A DNA stretch of 37,660 nt from Pseudomonadota bacterium (GCA_027487685.1 JAIYDC010000012.1:1-37660), one strand, 5' to 3'. Counted from the first letter of the stretch, positions 13,530 through 22,774 are shown. A program made the numbers and translations. The notes: a model not told the origin generated them from the letters alone.

Positions 13530-14495
13530 ATGACCATCCGCGCCCGCATTTTCCGATCCTCCAAGAGACATTTCGACTGCCAGCGTGAGGATACCAAAGA
13601 AGTGGTTCAAGCGACGGCATTGGCGATGCTCCTTAAGGGAGAGGACCATCTGGTCGTTGGTGACTGGGTCGATCTCTCTCCACCACCGACGGGGGGAGAA
13701 TGGAAGATCGAGTCAACAGAAGAACGAAAAAATGCGATCTTCCGGAACCTCCCTCGAGAGCAAAAGAAAAAGGTTATCGCGGCCAATGTCGATGTCATGA
13801 TCGTGGTGATGAGCGCTGGGAAACCTTCCTACAAGCGTGGCCTGGTTGACCGGTACCTCGTTCGCTCAGACTTCTGGAACGTTCCTGCCTATGTGGTCTT
13901 TAACAAAATGGACATGCACGATCCAACGGAGTTTGATCTGGCCTATGAGGCCGATCGTCTCAAGTGGCTCAACGTAAAGTGTTTTGAAGTTTCTGCTGAA
14001 GATCCGACCTATCAACCAAGATTTCTTTCCGCCGGATTCGAAGAACTTCACCGGGACCTGCGAGGTAAAACAACGATCCTTCTCGGACATTCCGGAGTCG
14101 GTAAGAGCAGACTCATAACCGCACTTTCTAGGGGACGAGTTGAACTCTTAAGTGGTGAGTTGGGAAAAATCGGCAAAGGGGCCCACACAACAACCTGGGC
14201 CGAGCTCATCGACGCCGAAGATTTCACTCTCATCGACTCCCCTGGTGTTCGCTCAATGTCTCTCGGGGACTTAACTAGGCAAGATCTTCTCTACTGCTTT
14301 TCCGATATTAATGAGTGGTCTTCAAGGTGTCGTTTTTCGAGCTCCTGTCAGCATGACTCTAACTCTAAGGGGTGTTTCTTCGGGGAGCTCGATCAAATGA
14401 AAAGAGAGGACCTGATGATCCTCTCCCGATTGGACTCCTATAAGCGAATTCTCGACGAGGTCTCGAATATCCCCGATTGGCAAAAGAAGTCCTAG
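13530..14495 (+). CDS. rsgA: Ribosome small-subunit-dependent GTPase A
   Basis: This 321-aa GTPase assists late maturation of the 30S subunit. Order of domains: an N-terminal OB fold (residues 1-75), then the circularly permuted GTPase with G4 (FNKMDM) before G1 GHSGVGKS (186-193), the G2-like GKGAHTTTWAEL, G3 (IDSPGVR) and a C-terminal zinc knuckle with C-x-C/H-x-C residues (SRCRFSSSCQHDSNSKGC). Permutation order and zinc site are diagnostic for RsgA/YjeQ. ATG 13530 is chosen because the family starts here; a TTG 14 codons upstream is open but adds nothing conserved. The ribosome site is weak. It is divergent from the tRNA and convergent with a small lipoprotein gene whose stop overlaps its own. 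Confidence 0.96.
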   Translation: MTIRARIFRSSKRHFDCQREDTKEVVQATALAMLLKGEDHLVVGDWVDLSPPPTGGEWKIESTEERKNAIFRNLPREQKKKVIAANVDVMIVVMSAGKPSYKRGLVDRYLVRSDFWNVPAYVVFNKMDMHDPTEFDLAYEADRLKWLNVKCFEVSAEDPTYQPRFLSAGFEELHRDLRGKTTILLGHSGVGKSRLITALSRGRVELLSGELGKIGKGAHTTTWAELIDAEDFTLIDSPGVRSMSLGDLTRQDLLYCFSDINEWSSRCRFSSSCQHDSNSKGCFFGELDQMKREDLMILSRLDSYKRILDEVSNIPDWQKKS

Positions 14496-14632
14496 CGAGA
14501 GAAATTTGCCCGCTCGTAGTAACCATGAGCCTTTTCTTGCTCATCCACTGAAGAGATTCCGCGATCATTGTGATAGGATGCGCAGCTGACCATTAGTCCT
14601 AAGATAAAAAAGAGAGCGACTGTTTTCGCCAT
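14492..14632 (-). CDS. Very small lipoprotein
   Basis: A 46-aa lipoprotein. ATG 14632 follows a strong ribosome site (GGAGG, seven bases upstream). Residues 1-16 form a lipoprotein signal (Ala-Lys, then LFFILGLMVSC) with lipobox MVSC and acylated Cys17. The mature part is only about 30 residues, polar, and contains DEQEKAHGYYERANFS. It resembles entericidin-type or other tiny lipoproteins only in size; no family is recognised. Its stop codon overlaps the rsgA stop tail to tail by two bases. Confidence 0.75.
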   Translation of the reverse strand: MAKTVALFFILGLMVSCASYHNDRGISSVDEQEKAHGYYERANFSR

Positions 14633-14741
14633 GGGATGCCTCCGTAATGGTTTTTCCACCTGCTTACCGTATCGGTTTTATCGGCTTTTCCATTAGGAAA
14701 AAATTTCCTCTCCAAGAGACCCCATGTTTCGGGAACTTAAC

Positions 14742-15353
14742 TCAAATCGGCACATCAGATGAGGAAGGCTTAAGAGGTTTTCGACCGTCCTTCGGTGGCA
14801 AATTTGTCTTGGCTCCGAGGTAGGGAAACTGAACGAGGATGCGCCCATCTTTTTGATCAATTTTGACCTTCGAGGCATCACAATCCGGCGGCACCGATAG
14901 GCTATTGGAGAAGTTCGATTGAGTGACACCATTAGCCGTTATTTGCTCGTTCTTACCTTTAATGGTTACGAGGCCATCAGCGACGTTGATATCCAACTGA
15001 TCTTTAGAATTATTAGGAGTGATCGCAAGAATTCGTCCCGTTGCATTCTCAACCCACTCCATTTTGAAGTGAGTACTTGGCCCGGCCCCCATGGCCCCCG
15101 AATTACCGAATGAGTCCTTCAGAAGGTCATTCATCATCCCTTCCATGTCGCTGAACATGTCCTGGTCAGGCCCTGTTCCGTTCAGGAGGTTCTCCATCAT
15201 CCTCCGGTGCATTTCCAAGCGAAGCTTAAGGACCTGGTTAACGTGGGTCTCTTGCTGGTCTTCGACGGCCTTTGTGCCCTGTTGACCTAGGAGCGCACCG
15301 GCCCAAAAGACAATCACAAACATAATAGCAAGAACGATGTACATGCGTTTCAT
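14742..15353 (-). CDS. Membrane-anchored Hsp20/alpha-crystallin-like protein
   Basis: A 203-aa protein. An N-terminal membrane anchor (residues 4-24, MYIVLAIMFVIVFWAGALLG) is followed by a helical region rich in Gln, His and Met, and a C-terminal alpha-crystallin-like domain: LDINVADGLVTIKGKNE, then SLSVPPDCDASKVKIDQKDG and ILVQFPY, the strand order of small heat-shock proteins. The final 20 residues are Pro/Ser/Lys-rich. I start at ATG 15353 (GGAA before it) rather than an upstream in-frame ATG at 15401, which would overlap the preceding gene. It lies 17 bp after the BtuF-like gene. Membrane-tethered versions are unusual and suggest a role facing the periplasm, which is inference. Confidence 0.75.
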   Translation of the reverse strand: MKRMYIVLAIMFVIVFWAGALLGQQGTKAVEDQQETHVNQVLKLRLEMHRRMMENLLNGTGPDQDMFSDMEGMMNDLLKDSFGNSGAMGAGPSTHFKMEWVENATGRILAITPNNSKDQLDINVADGLVTIKGKNEQITANGVTQSNFSNSLSVPPDCDASKVKIDQKDGRILVQFPYLGAKTNLPPKDGRKPLKPSSSDVPI

Positions 15354-15370
15354 ACGTTCCAGTATGGGAT

Positions 15371-16159
15371 CTAATATATACTCGTCAAGGTCAGGGCACA
15401 TTTAATCTTTTCGAGCATTTGATCAAGTCCGTCCACGAACAGAGCGGGCCCAGGTTGCAAGAAGACCGCAGGATCAAGTTCCCAGACCTGTTGATTACGA
15501 ACGGCCGTGACTTCCGGGTAGCGGTGCGAGAAGGATTCGAGCTTCACTTTTTTTCCGCACCAGCAACCGAAAATAATTTCTGGATCAAGGGCCTTGACCT
15601 CCGCGTCCGTCACTTCGCGATCCCGGGCCAGTGGTCCGGCGCGATGGGCAAAGATATTCTCCCCACCGCAGGCCTCAATAAGCTCTGAAACCCAACCTAT
15701 TCCACTATAACGGGGCTGATCCCATTCTTCGAAATAAACCCGTGGTCTCCTAGAAAGGCCCGCGACAATCCCACGTGTCTGCTCAAGCTTTTGGGAGAAG
15801 CTTGAAACCAAATCGCGCGCCTTGGCCTCCTCTCCGATAATGCGCCCTAGGAGCAGGATGTTTTCAAGGATCTCTGCTAAAGAGCGCTGGTTTGTGACTA
15901 ACACCGATAGACCCCGGCCAATAAGCTGGGAGGCAATCTCCCGCTGAAGATCGGAGAAACCGATCACAAGATCAGGCCTCATCTCCACAATTTTCTCAAT
16001 ATCGGAGCGAATAAATTGGCTCACAACAGGATGACACTTCGCTTCGGGAGGTCGTTCCACGTATTGGCTTACACCGACGATCACGTCGGCCCTGCCAAGG
16101 AGGTAGAACGTCTCGACGGTTTCTTCTGTGAGGCATATAATTCTCATACCGCTAATCAT
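15371..16159 (-). CDS. BtuF-like helical-backbone metal/cobalamin-binding protein without signal peptide
   Basis: A 262-aa protein of the type III periplasmic-binding fold (BtuF/FhuD/ABC substrate-binding). It shows RIICLTEETVETFYLLG at the N-terminus, IVGVSQYVERPPEA, IVEMRPDLVIGFSDLQ, the long backbone helix region, then YFEEWDQPRYSGIGWVSELI and ALDPEIIFGCWCGKK. It resembles the cobalamin-binding subset common near B12 genes. No signal peptide is present, so it may be cytosolic, or the true start may differ (ATG 16147 is an alternative). No ABC permease or ATPase is adjacent. Its start is only 11 bp from the divergent dsbD start. Confidence 0.82.
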   Translation of the reverse strand: MISGMRIICLTEETVETFYLLGRADVIVGVSQYVERPPEAKCHPVVSQFIRSDIEKIVEMRPDLVIGFSDLQREIASQLIGRGLSVLVTNQRSLAEILENILLLGRIIGEEAKARDLVSSFSQKLEQTRGIVAGLSRRPRVYFEEWDQPRYSGIGWVSELIEACGGENIFAHRAGPLARDREVTDAEVKALDPEIIFGCWCGKKVKLESFSHRYPEVTAVRNQQVWELDPAVFLQPGPALFVDGLDQMLEKIKCALTLTSIY

Positions 16160-16170
16160 AAAGGATTCTT

Positions 16171-18270
16171 ATGTTGAAAGCCATTTTTCTCCTCCTCCTC
16201 TCCTTGACCGCCTGGGGGACAGAGGAGCATGCAACCATCTCCGTCCAGCGGTGGCAGAAAAAGCTGGTTGTGACCATTAATCACGATGAAGGATGGCATA
16301 CATACTGGAAGAACCCAGGTGACGCAGGAATAGCCTCGACGTTCAAATTCTCTCGGGAAGCGAAGGCCTACGAATGGCCGGCCCCAAAGAAGTATGTGGA
16401 GGCGGGCGATATCCTGACCATCGGGTACGCCGGGGTCAAGCACTTCTTCTTCGATGACCTGCCAGGTTCTTTCGATCTTCAAGTCGGCGTGCTCATTTGT
16501 AAGGACATCTGCATACCGGGTGAGGCCAAGCTGAGGCTTGGGGAAAAAGATGAGTTTGTGGCCAACCGGATGGCAAAGCCTTTCGACTCTTCAACGCTCG
16601 AGACTGCATTCAAAGAACTTCCATCTATAGCAAAGCTTCCCCCCACCTTCGAATTCTACCTGACTAGAACCAAGGGGCAACCCAACCTCACACTTCATTA
16701 CACCTATAAGAATGTAAAGACCCCCACTCTGCCTAAGGAAATCAATTTTCTTACTCCTTTTCCTCAGGCACCGTGGGGCTTCAAGCGTGAATCTCTCTTT
16801 TACAAGGATGGGACACTCTATGGCAAAACAGAGATTGAATGGGACGGCGAATACCAAGAACCAGCTGTCGCTCTTCCAGAGTCCGGAAAATTTGAGCGTC
16901 CGTACCAGCTTCAGTTTCTCCTCAATGCTCCAGGCACCGCCGCTGTAACCGTTGTGACCCTTACTGCCGAGAACTTTTCCCTTGCAACGCCAACTCTGAA
17001 CGAGTTCTATAAAAACCTTTCTCCTTTCACAGGTAAAGGGACAGTGGCCGCAGGGACCGTCTCCGGTGAGGAAGGAAGCATTTTCAAGTACCTCCTGTTT
17101 GCATTCCTCGGAGGACTTATTCTAAACCTCATGCCCTGTGTTCTGCCAGTCATCTCACTCAAACTGTTCGGACTGATTCAGCATAAAGGCCTTCCTCGCA
17201 GAAAAATTCTCTCGCACAACCTAAGTTACACCGCCGGAGTCATTTCAACTTTCATGGCCCTCGCTGGGGTCATCGCCGCCATTAAGTATAGCGGGGAAGA
17301 AATCGGATGGGGCTTCCAGCTCCAATCACCTGCGTTCATCCTAGTGATGATGCTGATCCTCTTTATACTTTCTTTGAACCTCTTCGGGCTCTTCGAGTTC
17401 GTGACTCCAGGCGGAGCAAAGTTAGGATCAGCGGAGCTCAAAGACGGTCTTGCAGGTGATTTTTTCTCAGGAATTCTCACTACAGTCCTCTCTACGCCCT
17501 GCTCTGCTCCCTTTCTTGGAACGGCCCTCACCTTTGCCTTCACCACATCGACAGCAAACATATTCCTGATGTTTTTCTTCATTGGCCTGGGTCTCGCCTC
17601 GCCCTTTCTCATGACTGCGGCAGTCCCCTCCTCGCTGAACATTTTCCCAAGGCCCGGCGCCTGGATGGAGAAGCTTAAATACTTTCTGGGCCTCTCCCTG
17701 ATTGTGACGGTCATCTGGCTCTATGATGTCTTCGTGTCACTCGTGCAGTTCGATCTCATTAGCTGGCGGCTGAACCTCATCTTCGTACTCTGGTTTTTCG
17801 CCTTCTTCTTTGCCCAGAGAATATCCCGCTCTAGGATAGCCCAGTTTCTCGTCTTCGCATTGCCTCTGAGTCTCACTCTTCTTACCATCCAGAATCTTGA
17901 GCTCCGCCCCTCGACCTCCACCGAAGCAGCACTTGTTCAGAGTGAGTGGAAACCGTGGTCTGAGTCCAAGCTAGAGAGCGAGAAAGGAAAGCTCATCTTT
18001 ATGGATTTCACGGCGGAATGGTGCCTGACCTGTAAGGTGAATAAGAAGCTCGTGCTTGAAACCGACAGCTTTAGGGAGCTCACAGAGAAATACAATCTCG
18101 TGCTCCTGCGCGCGGACTGGACTAAACGCGATGATAACATCACCCAGTTCCTCAAACGCTTTAAGATCGTAGGAGTTCCGGCCTATTTCGTGCAGAAAGC
18201 CGATGGTACTATCCTCTCTTTAGGGGAAACGATCTCCGTTGGAAAGATTGAGAATAACCTCAAGATCTAA
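16171..18270 (+). CDS. dsbD: DsbD-type thiol:disulfide interchange protein (protein-disulfide reductase)
   Basis: A 699-aa inner-membrane protein that carries electrons from cytoplasmic thioredoxin to periplasmic thiols. A signal peptide (1-16) leads into an N-terminal periplasmic domain with the ScsB/DsbD-like phrases KNPGDAGI and Cys110-KDI-Cys114-IPGEAKL. A multi-span membrane domain carries the two redox cysteines in LMPC323VLPV and STPC444SAPFLG. The C-terminal thioredoxin domain has W-Cys618-LT-Cys621. All redox cysteines expected for the family are present, and length is close to usual (560-720 aa). The ribosome site AAAGGA precedes the ATG. The stop lies 6 bp from the convergent gpsA stop. 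Confidence 0.95.
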   Translation: MLKAIFLLLLSLTAWGTEEHATISVQRWQKKLVVTINHDEGWHTYWKNPGDAGIASTFKFSREAKAYEWPAPKKYVEAGDILTIGYAGVKHFFFDDLPGSFDLQVGVLICKDICIPGEAKLRLGEKDEFVANRMAKPFDSSTLETAFKELPSIAKLPPTFEFYLTRTKGQPNLTLHYTYKNVKTPTLPKEINFLTPFPQAPWGFKRESLFYKDGTLYGKTEIEWDGEYQEPAVALPESGKFERPYQLQFLLNAPGTAAVTVVTLTAENFSLATPTLNEFYKNLSPFTGKGTVAAGTVSGEEGSIFKYLLFAFLGGLILNLMPCVLPVISLKLFGLIQHKGLPRRKILSHNLSYTAGVISTFMALAGVIAAIKYSGEEIGWGFQLQSPAFILVMMLILFILSLNLFGLFEFVTPGGAKLGSAELKDGLAGDFFSGILTTVLSTPCSAPFLGTALTFAFTTSTANIFLMFFFIGLGLASPFLMTAAVPSSLNIFPRPGAWMEKLKYFLGLSLIVTVIWLYDVFVSLVQFDLISWRLNLIFVLWFFAFFFAQRISRSRIAQFLVFALPLSLTLLTIQNLELRPSTSTEAALVQSEWKPWSESKLESEKGKLIFMDFTAEWCLTCKVNKKLVLETDSFRELTEKYNLVLLRADWTKRDDNITQFLKRFKIVGVPAYFVQKADGTILSLGETISVGKIENNLKI

Positions 18271-18276
18271 CTGCTT

Positions 18277-19302
18277 TCAGTCCTCAAACTTCGGAGGCAG
18301 AAGCATGATCTCCTGGACAACTTTGCGGGGATCCGCGTCCTCATACAAAACGGCATAAAGACCAGAGAAGATCCGAGCACGAATATTCATTTTCTTCGCC
18401 AGAAGGAAAGCCGCCTTTGTCGTCTTGTAACCCTCGACCACGCTCTTTGAGCCCGCGATGATCTCTTCTGGCCTGCGCCCCTTGGCCAGCTCGAGACCAA
18501 AAGATTTGTTTCGAGAGAGCTCACCGGTCGTTGTAAGGATCAGGTCCCCCATCCCCGAGGGCCCATAGAAGGTTTCAGGACGAGCACCAAATGCGGTACC
18601 GAAGCGAAGCATCTCAACAATTCCCCTGGTGATGAGGGCAGCACGGGTGTTGTGATTATAGCCCTGTCCTTCAAGAATCCCACCGGCGATGGCGATGACG
18701 TTCTTAAGGGATCCCCCTAGTAGAACGCCCTTCACATCAGTTGTAGGGACGGCCTTGAAGAAATCCGTCCCCAGCATGTCGCAGATTTGGAGGATTTGAT
18801 CGCGGTCCTCACCGGCCAGCGAGACGAGTGTAATCTGTTTGTCGATGATCTCTTTGGCAAATGAAGGTCCGGAGAGGTACATGAGTTGGGAGCGGTAAGC
18901 TTCAAAGTATGATTTGAAGAGTTCATCCGGGAGCTTTAACGTCTCATGGTCGATGCCTTTGGCAAGATTCACTAGGCATACCCCACGATCGAACAGTTTT
19001 CGAAGCTCGCGCTCGTTGCGGGCGCAAAAGTCTTCAATCGCCGACATCGGAAGCCCCGAGACGATGAGTTCAATACCACCTTCGGCAAGAGTCTCTACCT
19101 CTCCCCAGTTACGAGCGGCCCGGATGGTTTCGGGTAACTTCTGACCTGGCAGATAGGTTGTGTTCTCGCCCCGGTTAATTTCTCGGAAGTTCTCTTCCGA
19201 TCGCACCAGGACAATGACTTTCTGAAAGTTTTGGGTCAGTACAAAGCCAATCGCCGTACCGAATGCACCCCCACCGAGGACGAGCGCTGTCTTATACTTC
19301 AT
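18277..19302 (-). CDS. gpsA: NAD(P)H-dependent glycerol-3-phosphate dehydrogenase
   Basis: A 341-aa cytoplasmic enzyme reducing dihydroxyacetone phosphate to sn-glycerol-3-phosphate for phospholipid synthesis. The Rossmann motif GGGAFGTAIG is near the start. Then come NLAKGID, LSGPSFAKEI, the catalytic-lysine region GGSLKNVIAIAGG, and GYNHNTRAALITRGIVEM, all conserved in GpsA, with ETFYGPSGMGDLILT in the C-terminal helical domain. Length is normal. It lies 13 bp downstream of the DUF493 gene on the same strand, so the two probably share a transcript. Confidence 0.96.
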   Translation of the reverse strand: MKYKTALVLGGGAFGTAIGFVLTQNFQKVIVLVRSEENFREINRGENTTYLPGQKLPETIRAARNWGEVETLAEGGIELIVSGLPMSAIEDFCARNERELRKLFDRGVCLVNLAKGIDHETLKLPDELFKSYFEAYRSQLMYLSGPSFAKEIIDKQITLVSLAGEDRDQILQICDMLGTDFFKAVPTTDVKGVLLGGSLKNVIAIAGGILEGQGYNHNTRAALITRGIVEMLRFGTAFGARPETFYGPSGMGDLILTTTGELSRNKSFGLELAKGRRPEEIIAGSKSVVEGYKTTKAAFLLAKKMNIRARIFSGLYAVLYEDADPRKVVQEIMLLPPKFED

Positions 19303-19315
19303 GGAACCCCTGGGG

Positions 19316-19570
19316 CTATAAACTGATCACACCTTTAATAGTACTCATCAACTTGTAAATCTCGAGGACTTCTTCGGCACTTGCCATAAGTTTTCTGGCC
19401 GATACAGAGGTGTAGTTCCCCATTTTGGAAGGGGTTTCATGGATCCGAAAGCCGGTGAGCCTCTCAATAATCAGGTGTTTATCATCTGTTTTGATGATGA
19501 ACTTGAATTCATAATAGTCAGGCCACTGATAACTTTCCTCTAAAAGCGCCTTAAACTTTTCATTCTCCAT
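19316..19570 (-). CDS. DUF493 (YbeD-like) small protein
   Basis: An 84-aa protein of the DUF493/YbeD ACT-like fold: YYEFKFIIKTDD, an RIHETPSKMGNYTSVSARKL block matching the conserved S-x-x-G-x-Y-x-S core, then VLEIYKLMSTIKGV. Function is unknown; the fold resembles allosteric amino-acid-binding domains and YbeD is often near lipoate genes, though not here. Its length is typical. It is upstream of gpsA by 13 bp. Confidence 0.85.
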   Translation of the reverse strand: MENEKFKALLEESYQWPDYYEFKFIIKTDDKHLIIERLTGFRIHETPSKMGNYTSVSARKLMASAEEVLEIYKLMSTIKGVISL

Positions 19571-19733
19571 AGTCTCTCCACTTTCTTCAAATATTTCATC
19601 TCAACTCATCGTTATCCCGAAGGAGCACAGCAATTTCAGGACCTTAGTTAAGCTGGGGTGATTAACTTTAATCTCATAAAGATCCGATGCAGATTCCAAT
19701 GTAAAAGGCGACTGATTGCCTAGGGGGTACCCG

Positions 19734-21839
19734 ATGAAAGTATGGATGCTGATTATTCTCGCCTTGCCTAGTTCGGCATTTTCCTCTGAGTTTTCGCGCA
19801 TCAAACTACGACCGGATTTTGAACAACATATTACAAGCTCAGGCCCGAAAAGTAACGCCCCTCTGTCTCAGCGTCTAAAATCACTTCGTGCTGTGAACTC
19901 CCAAAATGTGCCGCCTTCTGCCTCAGGCGCCAATCTTCAGTCCCGGATGCTATCGGCCGTTCTAGGGGTTTCAAATCCTTTGCCCGTAGATGGAGAAGAG
20001 TCTCCCCTTTATGAGGAAATTCGTCGCCACCTTGAGGCATCACACCGAAGCATAGGTCTATCTGAGGTCCAGAACCTTAATCGCTTAAACCAACAGTTTA
20101 ACTTGGGAAGTTCAAACTTCTCCGGCTTCTCGTGGCAACGCCCCTTCGGTGCGGTTCAAGTTTACGCCGACAGGCAAGTCACACCGAATATTTTTACCGA
20201 AAATTGGTTAGTGATGGATACCTTCACCTTCGAAGTTGAAGCCGCTACCTTCCTTGAACGGCTAACTGAAGCTGGCCTATCGGCCATGTCGGCGACAGAA
20301 ATTGGTGCATTCGCAGGGATTAAGTTCCGACGTTCCTACAGCTATTCGCATTACGCTGCCTCCTATCAGGAAGGACTCTCCGCTGACTTTAGCCGACTCT
20401 TTCTTTCCTTTTTGTCATTCAACCAAAATTTCATGGAAAAGATGGGCAAGGAAGAGATTTTAAAGCGCGAAGATGTCTGGACTGCGAGCACCGGTGGTCT
20501 TATCTCTACTCCACCACTCTATAACATTTCATTTAGCGCGGGTGTCTTAGCGCAATATGACTACCAGAACGTCACAAGCATGCGAAACACTCAGGCCGGT
20601 GAACACCGCTATCTGGTCGGAGTGGAGGCCAAGAAAACAACAACTGCCGGTGCCACACTCGAACTCCAGCTCGACTTCTTTAAGCTTTTAAAGCTGACTC
20701 TCCTTCGCTACGACATCGATTATGAGTACGCATCCGGGAAGGAGTTTACTCTCGGCTTTAAGCCTGAGGAGTGGGAAAAAATAAAGAGCGACACAGCACT
20801 CGGGGGTGAGTTACGAGGGCTACTCAAGGGAGCTGGTACGGTCAAGCAGTTGGAGCCATATGTCGTAAGGCTAGATGAATCAAATTCATCCGCCCTCCAG
20901 CAACAAGGAAGTCTTCTCATTTGGGGCCGGATTCAGAAACAAAAAACTGAGCAAATTCGAGTCATCAAAGATAACCTTGTTAAGGTATTCTACAAAAACT
21001 ATGCCCAGAATGTTAGAGCAGTCCAGAACGTTGTGAGTCGGCTGTTCTCTGCGGTGATCTACAAACTACTCAAGCTTCCATTGCCGGTTAATAACGCCGC
21101 CGTTTACTCGAAGCAATTTACCATCGAATATGAAGCGACTCACCCCCAGGCGACGGATCCGAAGGTCATCCGGGTAGAGAGTGGGGAGCAGTTCTCTTTC
21201 GTGCTCTCTCAATACTACAGCGCGGCTCGAACTGACCGTTGGATTGACCGCCGTTTTAAGAATGACCTCGCCTGGTTCGCCGACAACTATACGACCCTGC
21301 CGAAGTCCTTTAAAGAGGACATTCAAAACGAAGTCTTAAAGGGGCCAATGCAGATCGAAAGTACTCTGCGGGTCGAGAAGAGTGGATTTAACTACCTCGT
21401 CAATGCCCCAATGGACAATGTCTTCGGGCATTTAGCGCGTATCTGTAATTCGGCGAAAGCTCAGCAGTGGTCTCTCGAGGGTTCACGCCGCGAGCTTCTC
21501 CTCGAAAAGCAGACAGGGCCTGAGAAGTGTGTTAAAGACCTGGGTCTTGTCTTTGTGGATTTTAAGGGTGATTACGCTAATAATTTCCTCAGACCATCGC
21601 TTGCAAAGTTTGGAGACTTTCTCAAAAAGTACTATAAAAAATCGACATCCTTAGCAGATATCCAGGCACTCTTTGGTGCAGAAAATACCTTCGTTAATGG
21701 AAGAATCCAGGCGCAGTCCAACGTCGGTGTGGCATTCAGCACTACCTTTTCCGCTGGACAATTTCGAGGCCTAGGAGTTATTGATACATTCAAACGCAAA
21801 ACCGGCGGAAGGACCCCTGCCAGCATCGTAAGTGAGTGA
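19734..21839 (+). CDS. Large secreted protein of unknown function
   Basis: A 701-aa protein, not recognised. ATG 19734 lies six bases after TAGGGGGT. Residues 1-18 form a signal peptide (KVWMLIILALPSSAFS). The mature protein starts with a polar, probably disordered region (to about 100) and continues as a long mixed alpha/beta body with amphipathic strands such as FKRRSYSYSHYAASYQEG and ISFSAGVLAQYDYQNVTS, with several aromatic-rich stretches that could belong to an outer-membrane or surface beta structure. The C-terminus is not a barrel-type aromatic. Cysteines are few and late (RICNSAKAQQ, EKCVKDLG). The gene runs directly into the Sua5 gene with a GTGA overlap, but no functional link is evident. 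Confidence 0.75.
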   Translation: MKVWMLIILALPSSAFSSEFSRIKLRPDFEQHITSSGPKSNAPLSQRLKSLRAVNSQNVPPSASGANLQSRMLSAVLGVSNPLPVDGEESPLYEEIRRHLEASHRSIGLSEVQNLNRLNQQFNLGSSNFSGFSWQRPFGAVQVYADRQVTPNIFTENWLVMDTFTFEVEAATFLERLTEAGLSAMSATEIGAFAGIKFRRSYSYSHYAASYQEGLSADFSRLFLSFLSFNQNFMEKMGKEEILKREDVWTASTGGLISTPPLYNISFSAGVLAQYDYQNVTSMRNTQAGEHRYLVGVEAKKTTTAGATLELQLDFFKLLKLTLLRYDIDYEYASGKEFTLGFKPEEWEKIKSDTALGGELRGLLKGAGTVKQLEPYVVRLDESNSSALQQQGSLLIWGRIQKQKTEQIRVIKDNLVKVFYKNYAQNVRAVQNVVSRLFSAVIYKLLKLPLPVNNAAVYSKQFTIEYEATHPQATDPKVIRVESGEQFSFVLSQYYSAARTDRWIDRRFKNDLAWFADNYTTLPKSFKEDIQNEVLKGPMQIESTLRVEKSGFNYLVNAPMDNVFGHLARICNSAKAQQWSLEGSRRELLLEKQTGPEKCVKDLGLVFVDFKGDYANNFLRPSLAKFGDFLKKYYKKSTSLADIQALFGAENTFVNGRIQAQSNVGVAFSTTFSAGQFRGLGVIDTFKRKTGGRTPASIVSE

Positions 21840-22774
21840 ACTTGAAGACCGTCGACGTAGCCGAGGCCCGGAAGCTTCTCCTGAGCGGAGACGTGGTCGC
21901 CATTCCCACAGAGACGGTCTACGGTCTGGGTGGCTGGATTCATTCGGAGGTCGGTCTTAGGAAGATTTTTTCCATCAAAGAGCGACCGTTTTTTGATCCA
22001 CTAATCGTGCATGTGGCCTCAGTGACCGAGGCCATGCCTCTTGCCAGAGAATGGACTGAGATCCATGAGGCACTTTCCAGAAAGTGCTGGCCAGGGCCGC
22101 TGACTCTCATCGCAGCCAAGGCAAAAGCAGTTAATCCCCTCATTACCTCAGGACTTGATTCCGTAGGCCTCCGTTGCCCAAGGCACGAGATCACACTCAA
22201 ACTCCTTGCTAGTATAGAAGGTGGAATCGCAGCTCCTAGTGCTAATAAGTTTGGAAGAACGTCGCCCACAAGTGGCCAGCACGTATTTTCGGAGTTTGGG
22301 AATAACGTCGAAATTTTGGATGGCGGCCCTTCGGAGATAGGAATTGAGTCGACAGTTGTCGGTATCATCGGCAACAGAGTCGAAATCTTCCGGCCAGGCG
22401 TCTATACGGCATCGATGCTCAAAAAAATTCTCAACGAACAAGGACTTCGCGTTGAGGTGATTTATGCCGAAAGCCCGGTGGCGCCCGGTCAGCTGAAGCA
22501 CCATTACATGCCAAAAATTCCCCTTGTAATCGTTCCCACAGGATTTAATTGGAACAAAGACATGTTCGTTGTTCCTTTCCCAATAACAAACCCAGTTCAT
22601 TGGCGTCAACCCCCGACAGCAGAGTTAGCAAGCCGACAGCTCTACCAGAAGATGCGGGAATTTGATGAAGCAGGGTACGACGTTATTTTTGCCGAACGCA
22701 ACTCATTCCACGACGCCGAGGAGTGGAAAGGGATCTGGAATAGACTTGAGAAGGCAAAAAGCTACTCCATTTAA
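21836..22774 (+). CDS. Threonylcarbamoyl-AMP synthase, Sua5/YrdC/TsaC family
   Basis: A 312-aa enzyme making L-threonylcarbamoyl-AMP from threonine, bicarbonate and ATP, the first step of t6A37 tRNA modification. YrdC-domain signatures are AIPTETVYGLG, KERPFFDPLIVHV, WPGPLTLI, VGLRCPRHE, AAPSANKFGRTSPTS and IESTVVGI. A linker HHYMPKIPLVIV and a C-terminal ~90-residue domain make it the longer Sua5 form rather than short TsaC. The GTG start at 21836 overlaps the preceding stop; a TTG two codons on is an alternative. Its end overlaps the convergent membrane-protein gene by 4 bp. Confidence 0.93.
   Translation: MNLKTVDVAEARKLLLSGDVVAIPTETVYGLGGWIHSEVGLRKIFSIKERPFFDPLIVHVASVTEAMPLAREWTEIHEALSRKCWPGPLTLIAAKAKAVNPLITSGLDSVGLRCPRHEITLKLLASIEGGIAAPSANKFGRTSPTSGQHVFSEFGNNVEILDGGPSEIGIESTVVGIIGNRVEIFRPGVYTASMLKKILNEQGLRVEVIYAESPVAPGQLKHHYMPKIPLVIVPTGFNWNKDMFVVPFPITNPVHWRQPPTAELASRQLYQKMREFDEAGYDVIFAERNSFHDAEEWKGIWNRLEKAKSYSI

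Noticed and set aside
14678-14685. GCCGATAA on the minus strand as a sigma-28 promoter for the small lipoprotein
   Set aside because: The -10-like octamer is perfect, but no TAAA-type -35 lies at the required 15-base distance.
17226-17714. 162-aa minus-strand open frame inside dsbD
   Set aside because: It lies wholly antisense to the conserved membrane domain, is rich in Arg/Pro/Lys as expected of a shadow frame, and has no ribosome site.
21940-22374. 144-aa minus-strand frame inside the Sua5 gene
   Set aside because: Antisense to conserved YrdC motifs; low-complexity composition typical of a shadow frame.
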